Origin: Candidatus Cloacimonadota bacterium
GTDB lineage: Bacteria > Cloacimonadota > Cloacimonadia > Cloacimonadales > Cloacimonadaceae
NCBI GenBank assembly: GCA_012519465.1
Contig: JAAYQD010000347.1
Location: 1-13,334, forward strand
Reading direction: 5' to 3'
DNA: 13,334 nucleotides
Shown here one piece after another: positions 1 to 7,700 of this stretch. The translations under genes were made by a program, and so were the position numbers. The notes below the pieces were generated by a model. The model was not told the origin of the DNA and searched no databases. It saw nothing but the letters and a program-made list of their open reading frames with translations. Numbering within the stretch: position 1 is the first letter of the stretch; every line of letters starts with the position of its first letter.

Positions 1-521
1 ACCTGGAAGCAGCAGCCGAGGCAGCCCGCCAAATCCGCCTCCGCGATCTCAGCGGCGTGATTATCATCGATTTTATTGATATGATAAACGAAGGCAACAA
101 ACAAGAGGTGCTGGATAGGCTCAAAAAAGGCCTGCGTCGAGACCGTGCCAAAAATAAGGTCTACAACTTTACAGATTTGGGATTGGTGGAAGTGACCCGC
201 AAACGGATGCGCTCCACCCTGATCGCCAATTTCTCTGATCCCTGCCCCCGTTGCAACGGCAGCGGCAGGGTGATCTCCCGTGATGCCATGACCATGCGCA
301 TCCATCGCTGGCTCTCCCGCGCGGAATACTTCACCCGCAACACCCGCCTGCGCATCAGCGTGCATCCAGACCTGCTCTCGCATATCCGCGATAACGAGGA
401 ATACTTTATCGCCTTCAAAGACCAAATCGATTTTGAGCCAGATCCTGGTATGCGTACAGACAACTTCCGCGTGCAAAAGCTCCCCGGCCTGGAGGATATC
501 ACCAACAGATACGGCGGCTAA
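1..521 (+). CDS. rng: Rne/Rng family ribonuclease, C-terminal part (5' end outside window)
   Basis: This is the 3' end of an RNase E/G family endoribonuclease, which cleaves single-stranded RNA in mRNA decay and rRNA processing. The frame is open from base 3 through the window edge (LEAAAEAARQIRLRDLSG), so the gene begins upstream and the GTG at 57 is internal. Visible family landmarks are the IIIDFIDM segment, which in E. coli RNase E carries a metal-binding catalytic aspartate, followed by a basic stretch (KKGLRRDRAKNK) and the zinc-link motif CPRCNGSGR, whose two cysteines join subunits in RNase E. The protein stops about 90 residues after the zinc link. It therefore has the short RNase G-like architecture, without the long degradosome scaffold of E. 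coli RNase E. Family assignment is firm. The choice of rng over rne is a naming convention based on the short tail. Confidence 0.93.
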   Translation, partial: LEAAAEAARQIRLRDLSGVIIIDFIDMINEGNKQEVLDRLKKGLRRDRAKNKVYNFTDLGLVEVTRKRMRSTLIANFSDPCPRCNGSGRVISRDAMTMRIHRWLSRAEYFTRNTRLRISVHPDLLSHIRDNEEYFIAFKDQIDFEPDPGMRTDNFRVQKLPGLEDITNRYGG

Positions 522-537
522 AAACAACCCCTCCAAA

Positions 538-692
538 GAATGCTCCCTCTATAATACATAGGGATACGCGAGGTATTTTTAAGAATGCCATTCAACGGGA
601 AGGCTATATCTGGATGGACTGTATGCCGATGCAAAATAGTAGTTATTATTGACCTTAGGCATATATTGCTGCCGCTGGTTTAGAGACCAGGG
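538..692 (+). repeat. dispersed ~155-bp repeat, copy 1
   Basis: This aligns without gaps to 1951-2105 at a constant offset of 1413. By my hand count about 23 of 120 bases differ in the first 120 positions. In both copies one frame stays open to the same stop; here it runs from 539 to 652 (NAPSIIHRDTR... to ...CMPMQNSSYY, then TGA). No start codon or ribosome binding site precedes it in this copy. It could be a decayed coding fragment or a structured repeat. The 3' end merges into the AGAGACCAG-type units. Confidence 0.75.
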
Positions 693-721
693 GCCAGAGA
701 CCAGAAGCCAGAGACCAGAAC

Positions 722-735
722 GCACGCAAGCGTGC
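722..735. repeat. perfect GC-rich hairpin
   Basis: GCACGC-AA-GCGTGC is a perfect inverted repeat with a 6-bp stem. It has no T-run after it on either strand, so it is not a typical intrinsic terminator. Similar GC-rich mini-palindromes sit inside the other repeat blocks of this window, such as 13154-13172. Confidence 0.5.
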
Positions 736-746
736 TTAGGGGGTTA

Positions 747-884
747 GGGGCTTCGCTAATACCAAGTCTATTTTGAATTAGTGGTAAAAGAAGGTGTTAG
801 GGATTCGTAAAACCCAAATCTATTTTGAGTTAGTGAAATTAGGGATTCAAAACCCTTTCGTGTATTTTCGTACTTTTCGTGGTT
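747..884. repeat. composite intergenic repeat, copy 1 (partner at 13202-13305)
   Basis: The left segment 747-783 matches 13202-13238 with 4 differences in 37 bases. The right segment 853-884 matches 13274-13305 with 1 difference in 32 bases (core TTTCGTGTATTTTCGT). Between them this copy carries a second TCTATTTTGAGTTAGTG unit near 820-836 that the other copy lacks. No coding potential is evident. Confidence 0.75.
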
Positions 885-908
885 ATTATAATATCAGCGA
901 GCGAAGCG

Positions 909-953
909 AGCTCCCCTAACCTCTGCCCTCTGGTCTCTGGCCTCTAACCTCTG
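909..953. repeat. intergenic repeat unit, CTCTGGCCTCTAACCTCTG type
   Basis: The unit AGCTCCCCTAACCTC followed by CTCTGGCCTCTAACCTCTG (935-953) recurs at 1891-1929 in the same orientation. It occurs as reverse-complement-like GGCCAGAGACCAG units at 681-719 and 2094-2110. It lies just 3' of the minus-strand PEGA gene. Nothing in it looks coding. Confidence 0.65.
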
Positions 954-1002
954 TTTGCGCAGCAAGCTCACTAACCCCTGCGGCGAAGCCGCCTCTCCCC
1001 AT

Positions 1003-1728
1003 CTAATATCTCCTCTGCCCACGGGGTTGCAATACGGCATGCAGATTCTTTTGGAAAGGTCCCAGGATTTTTTGATTACTTTCATAGCCGGATTTTTCAA
1101 AAACCACTACTTTATCTCCGTTTACGCCCAATATCCAATACAAATTAACTTTTAAGGGTGTTTGCCCATAGTAATCACCATCAATATAAACCGAGACGCC
1201 CCGAGGATCGCTGGTAATCTCCACAGTATTTTTATGATATGGGCTTCCCGGTTGATTGTGATGATAGTAAGGATATGGCGGGTATACTGGAGGAACGTAA
1301 TAAGGTTTATAGGTGGGCAGGGGCCTTAGTGTAAACATAAAAACCTTGGGTCTTTTTTGGGCAAAATCCTCATATTTCTCCGTGAAAGGCACGAAAATAC
1401 GGCTATATTGGGTTTGATAGCCCGCTTTGGAAATTTCCAAATCAAACCATCGCCCCGCCGCAAAGCCATTGTAGCCCATATAGCGATCCATGGTGAAGGC
1501 AAACGGCTCGGTTGGCGATTCTCCCAGATATTCAAACGTACCCAAAGCACGTACAATAGCCCCGCTGGGTTCGGTTTGCACCCGGAAGGCTCCCCAATTG
1601 TATGTGGAAGCCCCCAAAGGAAATACACTTATAAAAAGAGTGATAAAGACTATCCACAACGGATTGATGCGCGGGACATAAGCCATCTTGTCTGAGGTTT
1701 GCCGAATGATGATGCTGGCATTTTTCAT
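1003..1728 (-). CDS. PEGA-domain protein, secreted or membrane-anchored
   Basis: 241 residues. A hydrophobic segment at residues 22-40 (WIVFITLFISVFPLGAS) looks like an uncleaved anchor or signal peptide, placing the rest outside the cytoplasm. Two PEGA-like modules follow. The first, about 47-135, contains VQTEPSGAIVRALG and GESPTEPF. The second, about 168-235, contains VEITSDPRGVSVYIDG and YYGQTPLKV. A Pro/Tyr-rich linker (136-167, with PPVYPPYPYYHH) joins them. PEGA modules are small beta-rich extracytoplasmic domains, usually linked to cell-surface or S-layer functions; no enzymatic role is visible. The start at 1728 is supported by a strong AGGAGG five bases upstream, although Met15 would also leave a signal peptide. 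The last residues (PRGQRRY) run up against the repeat block. The gene stands alone, facing away from rng. Confidence 0.75.
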   Translation of the reverse strand: MKNASIIIRQTSDKMAYVPRINPLWIVFITLFISVFPLGASTYNWGAFRVQTEPSGAIVRALGTFEYLGESPTEPFAFTMDRYMGYNGFAAGRWFDLEISKAGYQTQYSRIFVPFTEKYEDFAQKRPKVFMFTLRPLPTYKPYYVPPVYPPYPYYHHNQPGSPYHKNTVEITSDPRGVSVYIDGDYYGQTPLKVNLYWILGVNGDKVVVFEKSGYESNQKILGPFQKNLHAVLQPRGQRRY

Positions 1729-1733
1729 GACAT

Positions 1734-1739
1734 CCTCCT
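1734..1739 (-). promoter_or_regulatory. ribosome binding site of the PEGA gene
   Basis: On the minus strand AGGAGG lies five bases before the ATG at 1728, which decides for this start over the in-frame Met15. Confidence 0.8.
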
Positions 1740-1783
1740 CTTGCTTTTACCTGTATTACACTCCAGAAAGTTTTTTACTGCAC

Positions 1784-1813
1784 TTTATATCAAAAAATAT
1801 AAGGATTTGATAA
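1784..1813 (-). promoter_or_regulatory. possible sigma-70-like promoter of the PEGA gene
   Basis: On the minus strand TTATCA (1808-1813) and TATAAA (1784-1789) are separated by 18 bases, about 55 bases before the start codon, in an A+T-rich stretch. The -35 match is partial and the organism's promoter consensus is unknown, so this is only a candidate. Confidence 0.3.
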
Positions 1814-1890
1814 TCCCACCAAACTAACCTGAACTATCGTTTCTGGTGAGACTCTTTAGGGGATCGCTAAGCGCTCGCGATGAATAAAGA

Positions 1891-1929
1891 AGCTCCCCCT
1901 AACCTCCGGCCTCTGGCCTCTAACCTCTG
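1891..1929. repeat. intergenic repeat unit, CTCTGGCCTCTAACCTCTG type, second copy
   Basis: AGCTCCCCCTAACCTC followed by CTCTGGCCTCTAACCTCTG (1911-1929) matches 909-953, with a small length difference between the two parts. It immediately precedes copy 2 of the ~155-bp repeat. Confidence 0.65.
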
Positions 1930-1950
1930 CGAGCGTAGCGAGCCTTCCAC

Positions 1951-2105
1951 GAATGCTCCCTCTATAATACATAGGGAAACGCGGGATTTTTTCAAGAATG
2001 CCATTCAACAAGAAAGTCACAAACGAATGAGCTGTATGCCGATGCAAAATAGTGGTCATTATTGACTCCTGGCATATATTGCTGCCGCTGGTTTAGAGGC
2101 CAGAG
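1951..2105 (+). repeat. dispersed ~155-bp repeat, copy 2
   Basis: This is the ungapped partner of 538-692. The preserved frame reads NAPSIIHRETR... to ...CMPMQNSGHY and stops with TGA at 2063-2065. Here the frame is also open upstream to an ATG at 1880, giving 61 residues. However, the upstream part is translated repeat sequence and there is no ribosome binding site, so I do not call it a gene. Confidence 0.75.
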
Positions 2106-2256
2106 ACCAGCGAGCGTCCTGCTCACTGTTCACTGTCCACTAAGCTAGCCCTAGGCCAGCGCCCTGTTAGCATTTGCGGAGATATGTGTTTCAAGCGGCT
2201 ATGATGCTCTGGAAGTGATGGATAAGACTTGTAAAGGGCGAATACAACAATCCCGC

Positions 2257-2272
2257 CACCTCATTGGAGGTG
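2257..2272. repeat. short perfect hairpin 3' of the defence operon
   Basis: CACCTC-ATTG-GAGGTG forms a 6-bp stem with a 4-base loop. It lies about 50 bases past the last stop codon of the minus-strand operon. There is no T-run after it, so a terminator role is unproven. Confidence 0.4.
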
Positions 2273-2286
2273 TAGGATAATTACTG

Positions 2287-2314
2287 ATATCCAAAAATCG
2301 CGTAATCTGGATAT
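2287..2314 (-). terminator. inverted repeat after the operon, possible terminator
   Basis: ATATCCA (2287-2293) pairs with TGGATAT (2308-2314) around a 14-base loop, seven bases past the stop codon of the membrane-protein gene. The stem is A+T-rich and lacks a following T-run, so it could be an mRNA 3'-end stabiliser. Together with the hairpin at 2257-2272 it is the best candidate for the operon end. Confidence 0.25.
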
Positions 2315-2320
2315 TCCTCA

Positions 2321-3727
2321 TTACTTAAGAAATAATTCAATGATATTACTTGGTGTTTTCATGACTAATAAGCCGGAGAATATGATAATAAAGATAATCC
2401 AAAACCAGCGATAAAGAGTGAAAAATCTAAACCGAATATCATTGGCTTGTGTTCTATAATTTTCTAATTCTCCTGTATCTATTAGATGCTTATACCTATC
2501 AAGAAAACTTATATGGTCATCTCTAAGTTTCTTAACTGCAACACCTTCACCAATAGTTCGAAATATAAATGTTAAAAGGAATACAAAGTAAAACATCCAA
2601 AACACAACAACAATATCAGTACTGAATATCTCCTTCTTGCCATCACTTATAACCCCAGTGATGATAACAGTAAAGAGCAATGTTAACAATATAAACATTA
2701 AAGAAGTAAGCTGAGATTGATAGCTGGTGACAACATCTCTTATGGCTTTATTGGTAGTGATGATCTGGTTCTCAATTTGGTGCTTTGTTTCAAGATAGTC
2801 TTTCGTACATTGCCTGGATACTAAACTGAAATTAGATTTAATAGAGAGCAATGTATCTGTGTCATATTTATATATGTTACCGTCAATAAAATGAAGACTC
2901 ATTATGTTCCTGGCAATCTCAAGACTTTCAGAAAAAGTTCTATTGCAATATACCCACTCATATATTCTATATAATTCATTTTGAGGGCTTAATTCATAAA
3001 TAGAATGTCTCTGTTTTTCTTTCTTTTTTAACCCACACAGCGTCCCGACTATTTCTGTCTTATCTATCTTACTGTAATTCAAAAGAAAAATTGCTGATAA
3101 AACAATTTTATAGCTATTAAATATTTCACCAAGACCTTTATTGCTTACTTCAAGATTGGCAAAATCATCAGGCGTTAGACTAACTTCATACGCATTTTCA
3201 AAACTACAACCATCATTTCTCTTCTCTATTAGTTCTCGTCTGCTAAAGATATCGTTAACTCCACTAGCAATACGTGTGATAAGAATCCCTCCAACACTAA
3301 TTTGGAGCAGTTTATCATTATGTAGTATATCACTAATCGTCTTTAATGAATAAAGTGGTTCAATCTTATGGAGATACTCTGAAAATGCCACAGCACAAAT
3401 GATGTTTAAGTTATTAGGAATAGAATGTTTAGATACCATCACAAATACTTCACTTGGATTGTCGGGCATATCATTTAGAAAACCACTTATAGACGATTTG
3501 TTACTGGAAATACACTCGGACAATTCGTCTGAATCAGTATTCTTTAAACCTAAAGTAATAACACCCAATGAACTTGGAACCATAATTTCATCAAGGTCAT
3601 CTTTCAATATCGTGATCTGTCGTTGTATTATGTATCTTCTTTCATATCTTTCAAATGTCTCATTTTGGTAAATGGATTTGCACCCTTGACTTATTAAAAG
3701 AGCATCAATTTTATTCAATCTGTGCAT
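2321..3727 (-). CDS. protein of unknown family with three C-terminal membrane helices
   Basis: 468 residues, last gene of the defence operon. I do not recognise the family. The first ~330 residues look soluble and mixed alpha/beta. Then come a polar helical stretch (about 305-340, ending KAIRDVVTSYQSQ) and three hydrophobic segments: about 342-361 (MFILLTLLFTVIITGVI), 370-391 (VVVFWMFYFVFLLTFIF) and 435-456 (WFWIIFIIIFSGLLVM). An acidic/basic loop (KKLRDDHISFLDRYKHL) lies between the second and third. The likely topology is a large cytoplasmic sensor or interaction region with a membrane-anchored tail. I chose the ATG at 3727 because AGGAG sits five bases upstream; the longer frame to 3772 has no such site. 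The gene overlaps the NA37-like gene by 17 bases, which suggests translational coupling and a joint function. The coding sequence is markedly more A+T-rich than hsdR. It could be the membrane effector of a two-gene defence module; this is inference. Confidence 0.8.
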   Translation of the reverse strand: MHRLNKIDALLISQGCKSIYQNETFERYERRYIIQRQITILKDDLDEIMVPSSLGVITLGLKNTDSDELSECISSNKSSISGFLNDMPDNPSEVFVMVSKHSIPNNLNIICAVAFSEYLHKIEPLYSLKTISDILHNDKLLQISVGGILITRIASGVNDIFSRRELIEKRNDGCSFENAYEVSLTPDDFANLEVSNKGLGEIFNSYKIVLSAIFLLNYSKIDKTEIVGTLCGLKKKEKQRHSIYELSPQNELYRIYEWVYCNRTFSESLEIARNIMSLHFIDGNIYKYDTDTLLSIKSNFSLVSRQCTKDYLETKHQIENQIITTNKAIRDVVTSYQSQLTSLMFILLTLLFTVIITGVISDGKKEIFSTDIVVVFWMFYFVFLLTFIFRTIGEGVAVKKLRDDHISFLDRYKHLIDTGELENYRTQANDIRFRFFTLYRWFWIIFIIIFSGLLVMKTPSNIIELFLK

Positions 3728-4022
3728 CTTTACTCCTAAACCTATCGTATAGTTCGTTATACTCAGCTGCAATTTTTACTCTTAAGTACTTATCAGCGCC
3801 ATCAATATAGGATTTTATTAAATCGGGGCGATCGTCGACACAACCTTTAAAAGTGATCTCTATATTGTCGTTCACAATTACATTTTTTTCAACTATCATC
3901 TTCTTTACTGTGTCCATATGTATTGTAAACTGACGATCTATACGTTTAACACTCGTTTTTAAGACGTCTGATAACTTGTTACGCAATTCATCCAATTTCA
4001 GGTCTTTATAACGAGGAATATA
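3711..4022 (-). pseudogene. NA37-like nucleoid-associated protein, C-terminal part after a frameshift
   Basis: This 103-residue stretch (YIPRYKDLKLDELRNKL... to ...RSKDAQIE) continues the NA37-like protein of 4006-4767 in the +1 frame. It contains the usual end of that family: a helical segment, then DRQFTIHMDTVKKMI and the D-N-I-E-I-T-F-K strand, comparable to the C-terminal KNFxIYIHG...FYKVYF region of NA37 proteins of Bacteroidota as I recall them. The frame is open upstream to 4121, but the extra residues there (such as IGQHCIWNSMKRLFLMN) are an out-of-frame reading of the conserved upstream part, and no ribosome binding site precedes them. It is therefore not an independent gene. Removing one base in the G5 run at 4023-4027 restores a single 351-residue protein. 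Confidence 0.65.
3733..3737 (-). promoter_or_regulatory. ribosome binding site deciding the start of the membrane-protein gene
   Basis: AGGAG on the minus strand lies five bases before the ATG at 3727. It sits inside the 3' end of the NA37-like gene, so ribosomes finishing that gene could reinitiate here. Confidence 0.7.
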
Positions 4023-4767
4023 CCCCCATAAAAATTGATGCAATATATTCATCAAGAACAAACGTTTCATGCTGTTCCATATACAATGCTGCCCGATTAA
4101 AAAGGGCCTTACGATCTGCATGTTTAGACTTAGTGTTTTGGTTTATAACTGATCTTGTTTCAGATAAAACATTCTTCGTATTCATTTCGTCATCTACTAT
4201 AGGCATCAACTCAAAATAATCCTGCCACCAATAAGTAGCTATCTGAGAAGAACTGTCATAAATCTGCACTGACTCAAGCGTTAAATCATTGAAATTAAAT
4301 ACACACGATTTAAAGACCTTATGTTTATCAGGTAATTTACAAAGATACTCAAAATTAACCTCATCTCTTACAGATGAAAAATCAATCTTGGCAAACAAGT
4401 ATGAAGACTTTACTGGGTCTTCATCATATTTAATCAGCGATTGAAAGAGCCCACCTTTTTGTAGTTCTCGAAAATTCTCAATTTTCTGCTGCTTAATAGC
4501 CTCCTTTTCTATCAGTCTAGTCGCTAATGTCCCACAGGTAGATTGGATGTTATCATTTGAACGATTTTTCAGTATCGAAACAATATGCTTTAGCACTGAA
4601 CTGTCAGTTTGAGTGTGGAATTCTCTTGTATTCTTCTGATTTAATGTTTCCTCGATGATACTATCAGTATACTCAATACCTTTACGACTGGTCAAATCCC
4701 GATCGTCAATTTGCTTATTAATTCGATCAAGGAAATGTAACTTTCTGATTACCACAGTGTTTTCCAT
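4006..4767 (-). CDS. NA37/YejK-like nucleoid-associated protein, N-terminal part (frameshifted)
   Basis: 253 residues up to a premature stop. Residues about 175-247 fit the NA37 (YejK/NdpA, PF04245) pattern: IATYWWQDYFEL, then NTKNVLSETRSVI, then SKHADRKALFNRAALYMEQHETFVLDEYIASI. They compare with AQYWKDDFL...TQNVL...KADQADLLNKSVKFFKENEDFDMEEFANEVI in Bacteroidota NA37 proteins as I remember them. The family binds the bacterial nucleoid; NA37-like genes also occur in phage and defence settings. The N-terminal 100 residues are divergent. The frame breaks after SIFMG: deleting one G of the G5 run (4023-4027) gives FMGYIPRYKD and joins the C-terminal part, ending at 3711. The ATG at 4767 is 24 bases after the hsdR stop, with a modest AGGTAGGT upstream. 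The gene is A+T-rich. It could be a true gene with a sequencing error, a phase-variable gene or a pseudogene. Confidence 0.65.
   Translation of the reverse strand: MENTVVIRKLHFLDRINKQIDDRDLTSRKGIEYTDSIIEETLNQKNTREFHTQTDSSVLKHIVSILKNRSNDNIQSTCGTLATRLIEKEAIKQQKIENFRELQKGGLFQSLIKYDEDPVKSSYLFAKIDFSSVRDEVNFEYLCKLPDKHKVFKSCVFNFNDLTLESVQIYDSSSQIATYWWQDYFELMPIVDDEMNTKNVLSETRSVINQNTKSKHADRKALFNRAALYMEQHETFVLDEYIASIFMGVYSSL
4023..4027 (-). other. G5 run at the frameshift in the NA37-like gene
   Basis: On the minus strand the sequence is ATTTTTATGGGGGTATATT. Zero-frame reading gives FMGVYSSL-stop, while dropping one G gives FMGYIPRYKD, which rejoins the family-like C-terminal part. The run of five T just upstream is a second possible slip site. 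Confidence 0.6.
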
Positions 4768-4791
4768 ATAACCTACCTTTTCTATTGAATT

Positions 4792-7700
4792 TTAGTCATT
4801 ACTACATATTAGTTCAGCCTGCTCCAGCACCAATTCTGTTGCCCGAGCTTGCTTATCTGGTGGATATCCATATTTACGTAAAATACGTTTCACTATCACT
4901 CGCATCTCAGCTCTTACGTTCTCTCGGATAGCCCAATCAATTTTAACATTGTTTCTTACCGACTTAGCTATTTCCTGAGCAATAATCTTCAGCTGGTCAT
5001 CCCCCAATATCGCCACTGCACTATCATTAACGCCCAGAGCATCATAGAAAGCCACCTCATCTTCCGTTAATCCCAGCTTTTCTCCTCGGCTACTTCGCTC
5101 TCGTAATTCCACGGCAATCTTGATCAGCTCTTCAATAACCTGTATGGTCTCAATTGTTCTATTGTGATACAAGGCAATGGCATTTTCCAAGAGTTCTGTA
5201 AAAGATCGTGACATCACCAAATTCCTGCGACCACTCAGCCTGATTTCGCCTTCCAAAAGCTTTATCAATAGCTCAACAGCCAAGTTTTTGTGCTCCATGC
5301 CCCTCACATCCGCCAAAAACTCATCCGAGAGGATGGAAATATTGGGTTTTTTTATGCCTGCGGCAGAGAATACATCTAACACTTCTTCTGTTACTATCGC
5401 CTTAGAAATCAACTGTCGTATTACATGTTCCAGCTTGTCTTGTGCCAGTTGTTTATCTGGCTGGTTCTTTAACAAAGCGGCTTTGACCGCTTGAAAGAAA
5501 GCCACATCGTCACTTAACTTGAGGGCTGTTGGATGGGGAACGGATAGCGCATAAGACTTTGTAAGTTCTATCACAGCCCTCACAAAGCGATTCTTTCCAT
5601 CTTCCTGCGAAAGAATATGCTCCTGAGCCTTGGGCAAAAGGGATAGCCTTTCCTGCGCATCACCCGTAAGCCAGATACTCCTATCGAAACCGTGAAACAT
5701 ATCACAACACACTTCATGTTTGGACACCATGAATGCCACCGCCTCGTTTTGATCGATGGCAGTATCGCCCTTCCCACCACTTTCTGTATAAACCGATAAA
5801 GCCCGCTTCAAGTGCTCCACTAGCCCGATATAATCCACAATTAAGCCACCCGGTTTATCTTTGAACACCCTGTTTACTCTGGCAATGGCTTGCATTAGTC
5901 CATGACCCCGCATTGGCTTATCCACATACATCGTATGCAAACAAGGCACGTCAAAGCCAGTGAGCCACATATCTCTTACAATGGCAATCTGAAAATGATC
6001 ATCAGGATCCTTAAATCTTTTGCCAAGCTCTTCTCTTTTGGCTTTGTTTCTGATATGCTGTTGCCATGGCACCGGGTCTGTGGCAGATCCAGTCATGATG
6101 ATTTTTATTTTACCTTTGCAATCCTCATCACCATGCCAATTTGGCTTCAACTGGATAATGGCATTGTATAGCTGCACACAGATACGCCGACTCATACACA
6201 CTATCAACGCCTTGCCAGTAAGTGCTTCCTGACGCTTTTCATAGTGTTGAATCAAGTCTTTTGCCACCTCTTTGATGCGCGGCTCTGAACCCACCAAGGA
6301 TTCCAAGGTTGCCCATTTCGTCTTTAGCCGTTCTTTATAATCCAGCTCCTCATCTTCTGTCACTTCTTCAAATTCATCATCAATTGTGGGCTTTAACACG
6401 TCATCAAGCTGTAGCATTGCCAAACGGCTTTCGTAATAAATTGGCACCGTTGAACCATCCTGCACGGCTTGTTCAATATCATAAATGCTGATATAATCCC
6501 CGAAAACAGCCCTTGTATTGGCATCGGTAAATTCAATCGGAGTGCCCGTGAAGCCAATGAAAGATGCGTTGGGCAAGGCATCCCGCATATGCCGGGCAAA
6601 GCCATCTATAAAATCATATTGGCTGCGATGGGCTTCATCTGCAATCAAGATCACATTTTTTCTATCAGATAACAGAGGATGTGCCCTTTCCGCCTCTGTG
6701 GGGAAAAACTTTTGTACCGTGGTAAAGACAATACCACCGGATGAGGTTCTTAACAATTCCCGGAGATGGCTTCTGTCTTGCGCCTGAGATGGTTTTTGCC
6801 TCAAAAGCTCATGACAGCGGGAAAAGGTGCCAAACAGTTGATCATCCAAATCGTTGCGGTCTGTCAGCACCACAATGGTTGGATTTTCCAGCTCCCTACA
6901 CAATACCACCCTTCCTGCAAAGAATGCCATGGTGAGGCTCTTGCCAGAACCCTGGGTATGCCACACCACCCCAATACGCTTGTCCCCCTCTGGTCCAGCC
7001 GCTTTTATGGTAGATTCAATCGCATGCCTTACCGCATGGAACTGATGGTATCCCGCCATCTTCTTAACCAAAACCCCGCCACCGATATCTTCAAAAACAA
7101 TGAAATACTTGACCATCTCCAGAAAGCGTTGTTTATCAAACACCCCCTCTAACAATACCTTTAGCTGGGTATGCTGGCTATCGTCCAAGCTCTCGCCATC
7201 AATTGTCCTCCACGGCATAAACCATTCTTTGCTGGCTGTCAAAGTACCCAATCTGGCATGTAATCCGTCTGAAACCATCAACACGGCATTATAATTGAAT
7301 AAAGAAGGAATCTGCTCTTTATAGGTCTGCAACTGATTGTATGCCGTCCAAATCGTCGCCTTAGGATCTGCAGCGTTTTTAAGCTCTATCACTACCAAGG
7401 GCAAGCCGTTGACAAAAAGAACAATATCCGGCCTTCTTTCAATCTTGTTTTCTACCACGGTAAATTGATTAATTGCCAAAAAACTGTTGTTTTCTGGATT
7501 ATCAAAATCGAATACCTGAACATTATCCCACATGAAGCTTCCATCTTCCTGGGCATATTGTACAGGAACACCCTCAATCAGATACCTGTGCAAGGTATGG
7601 TTGTTTGTAATCAATGAAGGCGAATCAAGCAGGGTCAGCTTGCGTAAAGCCTCGTCTATAGCCTCCCCAGGAATTTGAGGGTTGAGAGTCAAAAGAGCCT

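Larger units (their letters stand above)
522..1002. other. repeat-filled intergenic region between rng and the PEGA gene
   Basis: No convincing gene lies in these 481 bases. They hold one copy of a roughly 155-bp dispersed repeat (538-692), a run of related GGCCAGAGACCAG-type units (681-719), a perfect hairpin GCACGC-AA-GCGTGC (722-735), a block with two TCTATTTTGA(A/G)TTAGTG copies and a TTTCGTGTATTTTCGT element (747-884), and an inverted-orientation CTCTGGCCTCTAACCTCTG unit (935-953). Short ORFs here overlap the repeats and have no ribosome binding site. Confidence 0.7.
1729..2320. other. repeat-filled intergenic region between the PEGA gene and the defence operon
   Basis: These 592 bases hold the upstream region of the PEGA gene (1729-1830), a CTCTGGCCTCTAACCTCTG unit (1891-1929), copy 2 of the ~155-bp repeat (1951-2105), an ACTGTTCACTGTCCAC stretch (2126-2141) related in inverted orientation to 13182-13201, and two stem-loops 3' of the minus-strand operon. 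An unprotected 41-codon frame (2155-2280, +) has no start codon or ribosome binding site and is not called as a gene. Confidence 0.65.

Noticed and set aside
522..1002. CRISPR array in the repeat-rich gap
   Set aside because: The repeats are unequal in length, irregularly spaced and in both orientations, with no uniform spacers and no cas genes nearby.
1880..2065. Possible small protein of 61 residues on the plus strand
   Set aside because: Its first half is translated CTCTGGCCTCTAACCTCTG repeat, there is no ribosome binding site, and copy 1 of the repeat lacks the start. I keep only the repeat.
2155..2280. 41-codon open stretch ending KGRIQQSRHLIGGVG, considered as a remnant of an ISAs1-like transposase
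   Set aside because: The resemblance is limited to a few residues (KGRI, R/H spacing), with no start and no inverted repeats. It is too weak to call a mobile element.
3711..4121. Independent 136-residue gene between the NA37-like and membrane-protein genes
   Set aside because: Its first ~33 residues are the out-of-frame reading of the conserved upstream part and it lacks a ribosome binding site; a frameshifted C-terminus explains it better.
2321..4767. Assignment of the last two genes as a Kiwa (KwaA/KwaB) system
   Set aside because: The first protein fits NA37 and not the DUF4868 pattern, and the membrane protein has a long soluble region and three C-terminal helices, unlike the small four-helix KwaA.
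6766..7152. 128-residue plus-strand ORF inside hsdR
   Set aside because: It lies wholly antisense to conserved helicase-motif coding of hsdR and has no recognisable protein features.
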